Assembly: GCA_010015655.1 (NCBI GenBank) | Contig: ML976729.1 | Location: 232,359-296,358 of the forward strand | From: Bimuria novae-zelandiae CBS 107.79 | Lineage: Eukaryota > Ascomycota > Dothideomycetes > Pleosporales > Didymosphaeriaceae | Length of the DNA: 64,000 nt | Direction: 5' to 3' | Shown: piece after piece, positions 1 to 11,867 of the stretch | Layout: every line of letters starts with the position of its first letter | Position numbering within the stretch: position 1 is the first letter of the stretch | The notes under the pieces: model-generated | Database searches by the model: none | Seen by the model: the letters and a program-made list of their open reading frames with translations, nothing else | Told to the model about the DNA's origin: nothing | Made by a program: the position numbers and the translations under genes

Positions 1-975
1 GGAGGGTTGTGCCATCCGGGATGGTATTCTTGGCGGGATGGTAGATCACGTGACCTCGGTAGTGCAGTCCCACCGATGGTTACCCCGCGGCTGCCCATCG
101 TTGGTCCTCGACACTTGTAGGTCGCTCGGATCCTAACAAGGCACTACTTAAGTTACTCTTCCTTTATTTTCTTTATTAACCTACGCTTTTTTATTAATTT
201 AGTCTTCTTAAATCTAGCTGCCTATAGGATCCTCTATACTAACGTAGCTAATATATTAAAGCCTTATTAGCTAAGCGTACTAGTAATATTAGCGCATAAC
301 TTCTCTTGTCTATAGTAATTAGTATATATAGTATTAATAACCTTCTTAAAGACCTTAGCTTACTTTAATAGTTAACTAGAGCACGGGGCATCTTTAAAGT
401 AGTAATTATTAATTATAAGTAGCTACAGGGCTAGGTTAAAACCTCGTGTAATAGCTTAATTATATATTAAATTAATTATCTATGTTAGGATCCTTATTAG
501 TTTATAGATCTTATTACTAGACTTACTAGTAGCCTTAAGGCTTATAATAAGCGCACGAGTAGGGATATCGTAGGGAGCTATAATAGATAGAGTAGAATAG
601 TATAGGTTTACTGTAGAGAGTAGCTCTACAAAAGAGCTGAGAGCGCAAAGGCCACGTTGGCTCGGAGCAGTTGCCAGATCGGGTTTGTGGCTGAGATACC
701 CTTGTCGGCGCTGGCAAGGACTTTTGAAAGGCTCCTCCGTACTGTGAATAGACTGAGTCGCCCGTAGTCAGGGCGCTTTTTACACTACCTACGTGTAGTA
801 ACTATTATAAATAAGGCTATAAAAGAACTTAGTATAGATAGAGATTATAGCTATTATATAAATTTATTTATAGAAAATTTAACTATCGCGCTGTTAAGCT
901 ATCGTGCAGAAAGCTGCGTCAGTTTTGGTGGGGTGCGCCACTGAGTGGTGCGCGCCACTGAGTGGTGGAACACGT
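1..975. mobile_element. Decayed DNA transposon remnant with right terminal repeat
   Basis: Most of this stretch is AT-rich and full of stops in all frames, with GC-richer patches at 1-150 and 620-780. At about 910-975 two copies of the module GCCACTGAGTGGTG lie in direct repeat, followed by GGAACACGT and a TA at 976-977. This resembles the right end of the Fot1/pogo-like element at 9792-11640, which has doubled CGCTCGGTGGTG modules and also ends in ACACGT|TA. No matching left end is visible, so the element is truncated or starts before the window. No transposase could be read. Confidence 0.5.
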
Positions 976-1179
976 TAGTAAAAGTGGTGGTGCCCGCATC
1001 AACTCCCCTTGGCTGCGCAGTGGGCGATTAGTAATGATTAATATAAGTAACAATATATTAATAACCGCAAGATACTATTCGCTCCGCTCTCACTTGACAT
1101 CACATCGTCTATCGCACATATCACCTAAAACCAACTCTTCAAAGCCCCATCCATCCGCCCCCTCCACCCCCACCCCCGC

Positions 1180-2889
1180 CTACAAATCCGCCTCATCCAT
1201 ATTCCTCACAAACCCGTACACCCACCTCGCCGCATCCCTATGCGCCTTCCCTTCAATCTTCTCATCCACCGTATGAATATTCCCCAGCCCCTCCTGCTCC
1301 AAATCCCACCCCATTCTATACCTAAAGATATGCTCGCTCAGTCCCCAATAGTACCGTGTATCCGTATTCCCCGTCATAATGCCCGGCGCAACCAGTAAAT
1401 CCTCGCCGTACAGCGCCCTCGTGGTGCCCGAGAGGATGCTAAACGGCGTCCCCGGGCCTGTGGGCGTCGTGGGCGCGGGTTCCAACGCTGTGTCGCTGGC
1501 GCGTAGGATGAGGGAGTTGGGCGTCTCGGTAGCGTTGTTGAAGGCATGGAGCGTGAGATTGTACTTCTGTGCTGTGGGCGTGAAAAGCCGGGCTACGTGG
1601 GAGAGGATGTCGGCGACGGAGGAGCCGACGTTGATGCGGTTGTTTATCGTGAAGGTTGTACGTTCGGGGAGCGCGTTTGTCTTGACGCCGCCTGAGATGA
1701 GGTCGACGGCTTGGGAGGTGGTGAAGAGGTAGCGGATGTCGAGGCCGGCTTTTGCGGCTTCGAGGGCGAGCGCGTCTTTGTGGGCGTGCTGGGGCCGGTG
1801 ATGAAGGAGGTGCTTGAGTTTTGAGGGGAACGAGGGTGCGTGTTCGGCGCCGCAGTAGAGCATGGAGAGGTAAGGGTTGGAGTCGCTGAGGGAGGGCGAC
1901 CAGGGGTTGGCCTCGATGAGGGAGATGAGTTCGGCGGCTACGCCGATGCCGTTGTGCGCGGGTGGGATCGAGGAGTGCCCACCAGGCATTCGTACTGTCA
2001 CTTCAACGTCGACGTAGCCTTTCTCGCCGACGCCGGGAACGGCCCAATTAGCGCCCCAGCTCTTCAGGTTTGCGGCGCCCTCGTCCACAATGACAGCCGC
2101 GCCTCTGTGGCCATATTTCTTGATGAGTGTCTTCGAAAGTTCGCCGGCTCCCCTATGGCCAGAGATCTCCTCATCAAAGCCGAAGCTCAGAACAAGTGTG
2201 CGTTTGGGCTCGAAGCCCGCGTGGACAAGGGCCTCCACAGCCTCTAAGATACCCATCAACTGGTTCTTGCAATCACTCGCGCCACGCCCCCAAATGAACT
2301 TTCCGTCCCAGTACCCACTAAACGGCGGATGCGTCCACTGATTAATCGTGGCATCCGGCACAGGCACAACATCTTGATGCGCCATCAGCACCGTCGGCTT
2401 AAGCCCCACATCCGACCCCTTCCACGTGAGCAGCAACCCATGAGTATTAACCTTCTCCACATCCAGCGTCTTAAACACACCCGGGAAGCTCTCCTCAAGA
2501 TAATTTCCCAACGAATGGAAAATATCCCATCGCGGATCAATTCCCACATCGCCCATATCGTCATAGCTCTGCGTAGGGATCTTCACCGCGCCCGAGAGCC
2601 GCTCAATCGACTTGTTAAAGAACGACTCCGAATTGAGGTAATCCCACATGTCATCCAGCTCTTTTGTGCTCTTAGAGGGAATCAAAGGGTCTACCTGGGG
2701 ACATTTTGGCTCGGACGAGAGCGGGGCGTGCGAACGGCATGGGCGCGTTATCACTTCACTGACGTAATTGCGCGAAAGGAACCATGCTGCGCCGAGCAGA
2801 ACGAGGATGTATGCCAATGGCTTGCGAAACGAAGTTGTGCGAGGTGCATCGTGCTGCAAGGGCAGTTGGTCTCCCCAGGTCTTTGGCAT
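1180..2889 (-). CDS. Carboxypeptidase S-like M20 metallopeptidase, membrane-anchored
   Basis: Intronless 569-residue protein, close to the size of yeast vacuolar carboxypeptidase S (Cps1). A short cytosolic N-terminus precedes one hydrophobic segment at about residues 25-39 (PLAYILVLLGAAWFL), as expected for the type II vacuolar membrane anchor. The M20 zinc-site motifs are present in order: MAHQDVV (His171, Asp173), WGRGASD (Asp206), FGFDEEISG (catalytic Glu near 240-241), IVDEG (near 269), and a C-terminal GNTDTRYY...HIFRY block carrying the last His. The family removes C-terminal residues from peptides in the vacuole lumen for nitrogen recycling. The ATG at 2889 is the first in frame and lies directly before the anchor. 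The gene sits between two decayed transposon regions but looks intact. Assignment to Cps1 rather than another fungal M20 paralogue is inference. Confidence 0.92.
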   Translation of the reverse strand: MPKTWGDQLPLQHDAPRTTSFRKPLAYILVLLGAAWFLSRNYVSEVITRPCRSHAPLSSEPKCPQVDPLIPSKSTKELDDMWDYLNSESFFNKSIERLSGAVKIPTQSYDDMGDVGIDPRWDIFHSLGNYLEESFPGVFKTLDVEKVNTHGLLLTWKGSDVGLKPTVLMAHQDVVPVPDATINQWTHPPFSGYWDGKFIWGRGASDCKNQLMGILEAVEALVHAGFEPKRTLVLSFGFDEEISGHRGAGELSKTLIKKYGHRGAAVIVDEGAANLKSWGANWAVPGVGEKGYVDVEVTVRMPGGHSSIPPAHNGIGVAAELISLIEANPWSPSLSDSNPYLSMLYCGAEHAPSFPSKLKHLLHHRPQHAHKDALALEAAKAGLDIRYLFTTSQAVDLISGGVKTNALPERTTFTINNRINVGSSVADILSHVARLFTPTAQKYNLTLHAFNNATETPNSLILRASDTALEPAPTTPTGPGTPFSILSGTTRALYGEDLLVAPGIMTGNTDTRYYWGLSEHIFRYRMGWDLEQEGLGNIHTVDEKIEGKAHRDAARWVYGFVRNMDEADL

Positions 2890-3139
2890 TTTGGTGGAGT
2901 GTGAGGTTGAGATGGGATGGAAGGGCAGCTATGTGCCGGGGATAAGACGTGACTACTTAACACTAGCGCGGATTAGGAAGGTCTATAAGCTATCAAACAA
3001 GCACGGCGCAAAAAGCTTGTTATCTATCAGCGGATCTACGAGCACGGAATGTAAGTCGGAATAATCGTGGATTAATCGGCGTCATTCGCAACCCGCGATA
3101 GTATTCGTGATCCAACCGTTTGCCGTTGGTGTTGTGGCT
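2890..3139. other. Upstream region of the M20 peptidase gene
   Basis: GC-balanced sequence with no supported gene. It holds the promoter and 5' untranslated region of the peptidase gene. Small open frames here show no recognisable motif. Confidence 0.4.
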
Positions 3140-3470
3140 CGGATTGATGTCGAGGGCATTGACCGGCTCGTCCTAGATAAGACCATTCTCAAGAACCAAG
3201 ATCTTGAGCTCATCTGACAAGCTGTTCCAGCCTCTGACGAAGGTCTCTCCCAGTGGTGCCGAGGGCTAGATGTGGAGACCCCCTTTGGATACGATCGTGA
3301 CAGGATTAACGGCGGAAACGCAGACGACGCCGCCCGCCAGCAGGGACGCATGACTTGGTTGTGCTTTTGATCTGACGTGCATCTCTATCCCCCGCATGGC
3401 CAACCTCGCTCTGGCACGGGCCACATCTTGATAGACAATCAGATGCAATTACATCAGAACACTAAATGTT
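3140..3470 (+). pseudogene. Broken gene fragment, inverted copy 1
   Basis: On the + strand one frame reads a protein-like stretch (VEGIDRLVLDKTILKNQDLE) interrupted by TGA codons, then a second frame gives LTCISIPRMANLALARA. The part from about 3310 to 3470 is an inverted, diverged copy of 11868-12065. Both contain GGCCCGTGCCAG followed by GGCGAGGTTGGCCA or a one-base variant of it, and their alignment runs on through TTAGTGTTCTG. The product is not recognised. The AT island 3471-11867 separates the copies, so this looks like a duplicated or split gene caught at a transposon boundary. Confidence 0.45.
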
Positions 3471-4301
3471 TATTATAATATAGGTATTCTTTTATTACTA
3501 GCTAAAACACGCCTTTTTTAAAAGCTTTTATATATATAACTATGCTAAAACGTGCAGCGCTATTAAGTAATAATACTAACTTTTTAAAATATATAAAGTA
3601 TAATTAAAAGGCAAGAGATTTGCCTAATTTCCTACTTAGCTACTACTAGTATAGTAACTACTTAAAATTAATAATTTATATACTTTTGTGACGTTTAAGA
3701 ACATTCTACTCCAACAAGAGCAGAAGGTTAGCCTTTTGCTTCGCAATAACTTTTAAAAGCGCTCTTCTATTTAATAGTATAAACCTTAACTCTCTTATTA
3801 CTTTATTTAACCTGTTTTTTAATACAGGCGTTATTAATTATTATATATACTATATAAATTAATACGCTAAAAAGCTTTAGGCTAACGTACCCTTAATGCC
3901 TAGCCACTATTAATAGAAACTTACCTCTTTAAGCGAGCTATATATATATTTCGCTATTATTATTTATATAGGCGTCTACTAAGAGCTTTTACTCATTAAA
4001 TATTAGTAGAAGCTTTATGTAACGCAGCCATCCAGTTGCCAACTTACAAAGTCACACGATTTGACCTATTTCCCCGACCCCGATCTGATTTGGATTGACT
4101 TTGGTCTTTAAGATTGTTTTTCTAATACCGTCCTATATTATACTCTTATTAAACCTATTACATATTCCTTTTACTAGGGGTATTTATTAGACTAGCCCTT
4201 TTATTTATTAGGTAATTTTCCCGCTTCTTAATATTAAGCTCCTTAGGATAATATTTACTAAGTACTTAAATATATTGTTTAGTACCTTTTTAGTATACAT
4301 T
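3471..4301. mobile_element. AT-rich decayed repeat sequence
   Basis: Extremely AT-rich, dominated by TA dinucleotides, with no long frame. A normal-composition patch at about 4021-4115 starts ACGCAGCCATCCAGTTGCCA. It may be a terminal piece of an element, but I found no partner. Attribution to RIP is inference from composition. Confidence 0.5.
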
Positions 4302-4306
4302 CGTAC

Positions 4307-4653
4307 TGTCACGAGAGCAACGAGCAGAGATGTTCTGGGCCTAGGTAGGCTAGATTAATATACTCGTTCGGTGTCGACGTGTAGGTACAAGATGTTGGAT
4401 AAGGAAGAAAGATCTTCTACCTCTATCTAACGTGGATCTATCTATCTCGCTTGGCCAGATGCTAATACCTAGATGGCTAGCGTCGTTTCTAACCAATTAG
4501 AAGTAAGCTTCGGGGTATAGACTATTAGACGTTTGGCTCCCGAGGTATAAGTTCGGAGGTAGAAACCTAGCTTCTAACTCTTGTTTGTCTATCAACGTAC
4601 TGTCGTTGACAGTATGTCTAGGCTGTCAGGTTGCCTAGGACGTTACCGTGACA
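4307..4653. repeat. Solo LTR with 5-bp target duplication
   Basis: A 347-bp sequence begins TGTCACG and ends CGTGACA, the inverted TG...CA termini of an LTR. It is flanked by CGTAC on both sides (4302-4306 and 4654-4658), a perfect 5-bp target-site duplication. No internal retroelement sequence is attached. A second 347-bp copy lies at 5522-5868. This copy is less decayed than that one. It is the expected product of LTR-LTR recombination that removed the body of the element. Confidence 0.88.
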
Positions 4654-4658
4654 CGTAC

Positions 4659-5521
4659 CAGGCTTATTAGCACTTAATATATTCTTAGCTATATTCTTGT
4701 CCACGTACTTCTATTTGTCTCTAAGTAGAAATGCCTAAATAGATTCTTTAAGTGACTAGCGCTGATACACTTTATAGAATAGCGCCTTAGCATAATATTA
4801 ATCGCTACATATTAAAGTAGAGGTGGTAGTAGCTTAATTATTACTTACATTATGTAAAGATTAATTAAAGCTTTAAGTTTTATTTTAGCCAAGTATAAGA
4901 TTTTTTAGAGACGCTTTATGAGTATAGCTTTAAATACTAAATACTTAGCGTATACCTTTACGTTAATAAAGTAATTATAGGATTTATAGGTTAGGTAAGT
5001 ATAATTACAATAATAAAAATAAAGCCTACGCTAAAAGGATTTAAGATCTAGTAAATAGCTAATAATAAAGTAATTTTAAACTAGTTATTTTATACTAAAG
5101 GGTAAAGGCCTATTAACTTACTTAACTTACTTATTTACGCTCTAGCTTTTACTCTTATAAAATTAGTTTTTATTACTTTTATATTTACTATAAACGCTGC
5201 TAGTTAGCGCCTTTTTCTACTCAATTTTTATATTATAACGTTATAAGATAATAATCTCTTTAATATAATTTTTGTATTTAAATATTTTAGATCTAAAGGC
5301 GTTAGCTATGCTAAGATAGTCTACTTAGTAAAAATAGTAATAAAAAAGATTTTTAAAGTAATAGTAGAGGTAAAATTATAAGTAAAGACACTAGCTAGTA
5401 GTACTTACGCGTAAGTAGAACTCTTAAAAAAGTGCTTTAATAGTAATTTAATAAAAGCTTAAAACATAATATACGCGTAAGCTAGAGTAAGAAAATACTT
5501 ATTAGGTACTTTTATAAAATT
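4659..5521. mobile_element. AT-rich decayed repeat sequence
   Basis: TA-rich sequence with no open frames, lying between the solo LTR and the second LTR copy. No internal motif could be read with confidence. Confidence 0.4.
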
Positions 5522-5868
5522 TGTCACGAGAGCAATGCGTAGAGATGTCTGGGCCTAGGTAGGCTAGATCGATATACTGCGTTCGGTATCTACGTGTAGG
5601 TACAAGACGTTGGATAAGGAAGAAAGGTCTTCTGCCCCTATCTAACGTAGATCTATCTATCTCGCTTGGCTAGGTGCTAGTACCTAGCTGGCTAGCGTCG
5701 TGTCTAACTAATTAGAAGTAAGCTTTAGAGTATAGGCTATTAGACCTTTAGCTCCTAAAGTATAAGTTTAAAGGTAAAAGCCTAGCTTCCAACTCTTATC
5801 CGTCTATTAACATACTATTATTAATAGTATATCTAGGCTATTAGATTGCCTAAGAAGTTACTATAATA
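5522..5868 (-). repeat. 3' LTR of a decayed Gypsy element, minus-strand orientation
   Basis: A 347-bp copy of the LTR at 4307-4653, starting TGTCACG, with the far terminus decayed from CGTGACA to TATAATA (C to T and G to A changes). On the minus strand the adjacent internal sequence is a polypurine tract, AGAGAGGAGGGACATAC. That is the position and composition expected for the plus-strand primer next to a 3' LTR. There is no matching duplication on both flanks, as expected when the LTR belongs to a longer element. Confidence 0.75.
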
Positions 5869-7445
5869 GTATGTCCCTCCTCTCTTATAGTTAAGCTTAG
5901 GAGGATCTACTAGTGTTTAGTTTATTATTATTTTAAATAAATTATCTATCTATTTATTCGCGTCCTTTATATCTAGGTAGTTCTAATAGTACTCCTTTAT
6001 AATAGTAAAATTAGCGAACTCCGTTGCTAGTTCCTATAATAAGTTATTATATCCTATCTATTTAACTTAGTATTTATGTTTCTTCCTTTATTAGTTAAAG
6101 CAGAAATTAACTATCTTTTTAATAAAGTACTCTAGTTCTGCGTCGATTACCACTAGTTCTAGGGTCTCTATCTGTTATCTAGGCAGTTAGGTATCTTCTA
6201 GCTCCGCTAGTTAGAGCAAGTTCACATAGAATATAGGGTGTATCTTTATCGAATTGGGTAGCTCTAGCCTATAGGCGTATATAGACTACTACACTAATTC
6301 TATACGGGCTAACGTTCTTTTAGTCTAGCTTCTTAGACTATTACTAGGTCCTAAGGTTCCTTGCATCTAGCCAAACGTAATTACCTATCTAATAGGCAAG
6401 TGTTAGCTATTATATATAATTTACGTGCTCTTAGTATAACGCTTACGCCTAAGTTAGTTTTTTATAAATAAGTTCTATTATATTCTTTATCTTCTTTACT
6501 ATATAATTAGCTATAGCTACGTTAAGTCTTTATTTATAGCCTCTCTAGGCCTCTCTAATAGGTGGCTTAAATCCTATATAAGGATTCTAGTTATAGCAAA
6601 TTAGGAATAATAACGCTTAAGTTAACTCTAAGACTATATTATTAGATTTAAACTATACTATAGGTAGCTATTATACCTAGTTATTCTAAGCGTAGTTTAT
6701 ATATACTTATAACACTTGTTCTATAGCTACGTTAGCGTTCTCTATCTATCCGTCCGTCTCTAAATAATATGCCAAGGATAGTAGTGCTATAACCTTTAAC
6801 TAGCTAAGTAGCTAAGCACGCGATCCTTTAAACCCCTAAATAGCTTAGTGTCTTAGTAGAGCTTCCTCTCCTTAATAGACTTTGTTTACGACCTCCCTGA
6901 TCGAAGTTAACTGTGCGCAATAATAGTCTTAAGGAATTTTTTTTATTTAAGTTATATAGCGTATTTGCAGAACTCTACTGTATATTCTACTATAGATTAT
7001 TATTATTTAATTGTCTGAATAGCTTTTTTACCTATAGCGGGTTTATTAGTAATTTTAAATAGTTATTCAAGGTACTTTTTAAAGTTAAGGTAGTTTTTAA
7101 TAATATTAACTACAATAGCGTAACCATTTAGGTAGTCCTTATCTTAGTTCTAGTAGTCCATATTTATCTATTTAACTAGGTATACGTAGATCTATTCTTT
7201 AGCTAGTCCTTATATATATATTATTATGAAAATAATCTTCTTCTGGTCCTTAAGGTTATTATCCTAGTTAAAGAAGTATAGGTCTAACTATAATAGTTAC
7301 GTGTTAAGGAGCTTATAGTTACTAGTATATAATTTAGGTTTATATACTTTATTCTTGCTATTCTCTATTAGTAGGACGCTAGCACTATGAGAAGCTATAA
7401 AAGTGGTAGGGATCCTCGTAGTACTTATATTAATAGTATTTAAGA
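5869..7445 (-). mobile_element. Mosaic Gypsy internal region: integrase part plus gag part
   Basis: Read on the minus strand, about 6880 down to 5900 carries integrase pieces with RIP-type stops: ETDG.IENANVA (the E of the DDE site region), then GNYVWLDARNLRT and a VNLL.LAELED block typical of the Gypsy integrase C-terminus. From about 7330 down to 6900 lies a gag-like stretch homologous to the gag of the complete element at 23972-30673. The two parts join without the protease, reverse transcriptase and RNase H that should separate them. The gag side belongs to the LTR family at 7446-7873 and the integrase side to the LTR family at 5522-5868, so two elements have been fused or nested and deleted. 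The junction is near 6880-6905. Confidence 0.6.
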
Positions 7446-7873
7446 TATTAAGTCTCTAAGGGGTACCTAGTCACTATAGGACTAAAGTTAGTTCTTAGGC
7501 AAAAGTACTAATATTATAAAAAAAAGGGTTATTAATAGCTCGCACGTATGAATAAAATATTAATATTAAAATTAATATGCAGTTATAAATAAATTAATAA
7601 TACTTAAGTATAATCTTAATACTAGATTAATAAATAAAGTTAAAAACGAAGATAGAGAGTCTATCTCTAGTACTCCTATATACTAGTCCTAGACTGCTCG
7701 CTGGCGAGCGCTCTCCCTAGAGCGCTCTCTCCAGGTAGCTCTCTGGAGAGCAGTCACGTGACTTCGTAAGCGTTGACAACGCGGCAAGCGAAGACAAGGG
7801 TGTCTCCACGTGCACGCGCTGTGACTAAGTACAAAATAGTTCGCTGTTCTTATGTGGATCGTGGATCCTAATA
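7446..7873 (-). repeat. 5' LTR of a Gypsy element, minus-strand orientation
   Basis: On the minus strand this 428-bp segment starts TATTAGGATCC and ends ACTTAATA. It aligns at both ends with the LTRs at 23972-24403 and 30199-30673, and the internal sequence that follows (TCTTAAATACTATTAATATA) matches the start of that element's body. A GC-rich block at about 7690-7850 forms its U3 part and holds TCACGTGACT and hairpin-forming GCTCTCTGGAGAGC. The U3 differs from those of the other LTRs in the window. Confidence 0.7.
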
Positions 7874-9789
7874 CTTATAAACTTAGTAGTAGTATATAGA
7901 TAAAGCTAGTTAAAGACCTAGCAGACATTCTTCTCCTTATATAGGTCACTAAAGGCTTAGCCTGCAGTATTTATAAAAAAAACTATTATTAATAGCGTTA
8001 CTACTATCGCGGAGGGCACTAATTAGCGTTTTAAACTAGTCTTAAGTGGGATTCTTAGTGCGTGTTATTATATAAGCTATAATACGCTCTTAGGTATTTT
8101 ATAAGTTATCTTTAATAAATTAATTACTATTAAATTATAGCTTATTCACTATATATACTCTTTAGTAGTTAAATATTATAGTATTCTTGCTATCTAAGAG
8201 TACTAGAGAATTAAGAAGCTTAATTAAGCACTAGTTAATAGGCTAAGTGCCTAAGTAAGTGGTAGGTCTAAAGGGTAATAGATAAAGAAAATACGAGTTA
8301 TTAAGTTTATTAAACTCTAAGCTTAAAAGGCTAGTAAAGGTTTAATTACTCTAATTTTATAGCGTTAATAGTAGAATTTAGAAAATAAGTAGTATAAGAT
8401 TAAGCTACTAGTATATTAAAAGTAGAGCTTATTATAATGCGTTTAGCAAGCTAGGCTTCCAGCTTATCTATCTTTTACTATACTTAAATAAGGGTATTAT
8501 ATAGCTCTTCGCCTTTAGCTAGAGCGTTAGTAGTAATTTAGTAGTCCGTATATAGCTATTATTGCTTTACGCTATAAAAAAGTATTTAGCTAACTAGCTT
8601 AATTATTATTATTATTAAATTTATTAAAAGTACTAAATTACGCCTTTAGTGTTACCTTAATTAAGTTATTACTTATAAAGGTAGGTAGCTAGAATGCTTA
8701 TAAGGGGTCTTTATTAATACCCTACTAAATATAGGCTAGCTTTATAAAGGTGTCTTAGTCGTGGTTCTCTTTAGTAATATAGCCGTAGCTCTAAATCTCA
8801 TGTTTTTAGTAGGTAAAGCGTTTAAATAAGAAATACGCACTACTAAGCATGTACTTCTTAAATACTAACGTTATAAATAAGTATTTTAGTATTATTATAT
8901 TATATATAGTGTAAATGTTACTACTATTTATTTAATAGAGGTAGTAAAATGTTTAACTTTTTTAGCTACTATAGCGTATTACGTTTAAACTATCTATTGT
9001 TTAACTCCCTTTAAGTCTTACTTAGTAGTATTAGGACTTTTTTTATATTAAGTAATTATTTTTTAATAAACAAATAGCTTAGCGTAATTATATAGTAGGT
9101 CTTTTAAAATAGTTATTATTAAGTTAAAGTGTAGGTAGATCGAGCAGTTTAACTAAATATTTTATTATTATTCTCTTTAGCTAAGGTATTAAAAGATTTT
9201 GGTATCATATAAGGATAAGCACGGGCTCCTTTATTAAAAGTATAGATAAGGTAAGTTAGCTCTATTTTAACTACACTAAGATAAGGAGACTATAGATTAT
9301 ATAGGCTCGCAGCGCTTTTCTGCGCTTGTCGGAGCAGAATAACTATCCATATAAGGTAACTGTGCGTAAGGCAGTTGCGCCTCGTACGCGAGGTCATGTA
9401 ACCTGCCAGCATGCCAGGCGCCAGGCGGTCACATATAGTAGGTTTACCAGCGTACTTAGCGTCCTCATTAGTATTTTTTACTAAATTTAATACTTAATAA
9501 CTACTATAGACTTTCTTTATATTCCTTTTATACCTCCCCTAAACGCTCCAGCTAAAAGACATTTATATATAAACTTATTAAGTGCTTTTTAAGCGCGGCG
9601 GATACCTCGTGTAAGGCTTAAATAAGTATTAATAACTTAATAATGTTATTACCTTTAAAAAGGGCGCTCTTAAGAGCTCCTATATATTTATAAAAGTATA
9701 TATAAAGAGTAGAAGCTATATTAATTACGCAGTAGTAAGGCGTATAACTAATAAAAAGTTTTTATTTTATATATCCTTAGCATAAGTTA
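7874..9789. mobile_element. AT-rich decayed repeat sequence
   Basis: TA-rich sequence without open frames. A normal-composition patch at about 9300-9440 may be the end of another element, but no partner terminus was found. Nothing else can be supported. Confidence 0.4.
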
Positions 9790-9791
9790 TA

Positions 9792-11640
9792 ACGTGTTTC
9801 ACCACCAAGCGGGCGGCACCACCGAGCGGGCGGTTTTTGCTTGGCACGACCATCTCCCTTATCTACCTAAGATGTCTTAATAACGTAACGCGATACTATC
9901 TAATTAAAAAGGTAAAATTAATTTTGCTTTTAAGGCCTATTATACACGCTAAATTTAAAGCCTCTAACGCGCTACTAGTACGTTTAGTGTACCTTATTTA
10001 ACCTTTAAGTATTAATACCACGATCGCGCCTATTAACTACTTACACTCCTTAATAGCTAAAAGCTTACTTTTACTAAAGAGGAGATAGTTATTTAATATA
10101 TCCTTAACCTTAATACACGAGATTTCGCGCCCCTAAAGGCTAAGGTTAGAGATATAGTAAATAAGATACTAGCTAAGCGGGGTGTAAAGCTAGTAGGTAA
10201 GAACTAGGTAGATAGGTTTATAGCGCGTAAGAAAAGGCTTAAGATAGCGTTTAATCGCGTAAAGGATATTTAAAAGATTAAGTAAAAGAATCCTAAAATT
10301 ATAGGCGCGTAGTTTAAGTTTATAAAAAAAATAATAGCTAAGTATAGTATTTATAATAATAATATATATAACTTTAACAAGACTAGCTTCTAGATAGGCG
10401 TTATTAGCTTTATAAAAGTTATTACAAGCTTAGAGAAGCGCACAAGGCCTAATCTTATTTAGCTAGGTAATTAGAAGTAAGTAATTATTATTTAAAGTAT
10501 TTACGCTATAGGGTACGCGATCCTGCCCTTTATTATTTATAAAAAACGCATCTATACCTTAGCGTAGTATAAAGAGACTAATATCCCTTGTAATTAGAAG
10601 CTCTTAGTCTCTAGGAACAAATAGATAAATAATAAGCTTAAAATTACGTAGTAAAAGCACTTTAACGGGCATATAAAAACGCGTTAAGTAAAAGTATATT
10701 AATTACTTATCTTAGATAGTTATAAGAGCTATTAATCTTAGGATTTTAAGGACTACTACCTAAAATATAAGATTCTTACGCTTTATATACCTGCCTACTT
10801 ATTATATATCCTTTAGCCTTTAGATATAGTTTATTTCTTACTATTAAAGTTAAAGTACTTTTAATATATTTAAGACTTAGCGCGCTAACGCGTTTACTAT
10901 ATTAATAAAAAAAGCTTCTTATTAGTGTTTAAACTTACGTTTTTTAACGTATTTTAGGAAGAAAACTACTAAAAGACCTTTAAGGCATTAGGGCTTATTC
11001 CTTTTAACGTAGTAAAAGTCTTAGATTAACTTAATATATAATTATACACCTTACTAGAACCCTTCCCCTCTACTAACCCGTAGTAGTTAAAGACTCTAAG
11101 TAATACACATAAATTTAGCTTTTAGTTAAAGCTAGTACTTAAGTTTATTAAAAGATTATTAGTTATAGCCTTTACTAAGTTCTTATAACTAGTTAAGGGC
11201 GCTAAACTAATACTGCACTAAAATACGCTCTAATCTACCTATATCTTTAAGCTTAAAGAGTAGTTAGATGTAATAACTAAAAGGAAATTACGTAAGAGGA
11301 AGTAGCTCTAGAAAGGTAGCACCTTAGAGTATAGTAAGGTAGTAAATTAGGTAGCTATAAAGCTATCTTTAACTACGTAGTAGTCTAAGAAGGCTTATAG
11401 TAAAAGCGGTTAAAATAGGGCGCTAGCAACTTAATGTCGCTATAAAATATATAAAGGAGCTAGATATAATGCGCGAACCTATAAGCAGGTTAAGGAGGTA
11501 ACTTCTAAATTAGAAGCTAGTACGCAGTATATATTTTCAGATAATAGTAGTAAAGAAATTAATTCTAGGTAACATAAGACGGTCGTGCTAAGTAAAAACC
11601 GCCCGCTCGGTGGTGCCGCCCGCTCGGTGGTGAAACACGT
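9792..11640 (+). mobile_element. Fot1/pogo-like DNA transposon, decayed (copy C)
   Basis: A 1849-bp element bounded by TA at 9790-9791 and 11641-11642. The termini are inverted: ACGTGTTTCACCACC at the left and its complement at the right, each followed by two GCGGGCGG-type modules. Inside, the + strand at about 10660-11030 reads a pogo-type DDE transposase through scattered stops: HFNGHIKTR, then LILDSYKSY where LILDGHGSH is usual, IPAYLLYIL.PLDIVYF where PPHTSHLLQPLDV is usual, then LKLKYF. The pogo/Fot1 branch of Tc1/mariner inserts at TA, which fits the flanks. No frame is open, so the copy is dead. Confidence 0.88.
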
Positions 11641-11642
11641 TA

Positions 11643-11867
11643 AATACCTTATACTTATTTTATAGTTTTTTAGCGTCTTTACTTACTTATTATAGTTATA
11701 CGTTTTACTAGCTACTTTTATATAGGCTAGAAGTTAATACTAAGTACTAGGCTAGGTATCTTTATTAGCATTAAATAATTGGCTTAATAAAGATAAAAAT
11801 AAGCATGTAAATCTATTATAAGACCCTCAGAAATGTAATCTTCTACGAAGTTACCCTATAAAGGTAT
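11643..11867. mobile_element. AT-rich flank of copy C
   Basis: TA-rich decayed sequence between the transposon and the second inverted gene fragment, with no readable motif. Confidence 0.35.

Noticed and set aside
962..1276. 104-codon plus-strand frame at the transposon end
   Set aside because: Starts inside a terminal repeat and overlaps the peptidase 3' end in antisense, with no motif.
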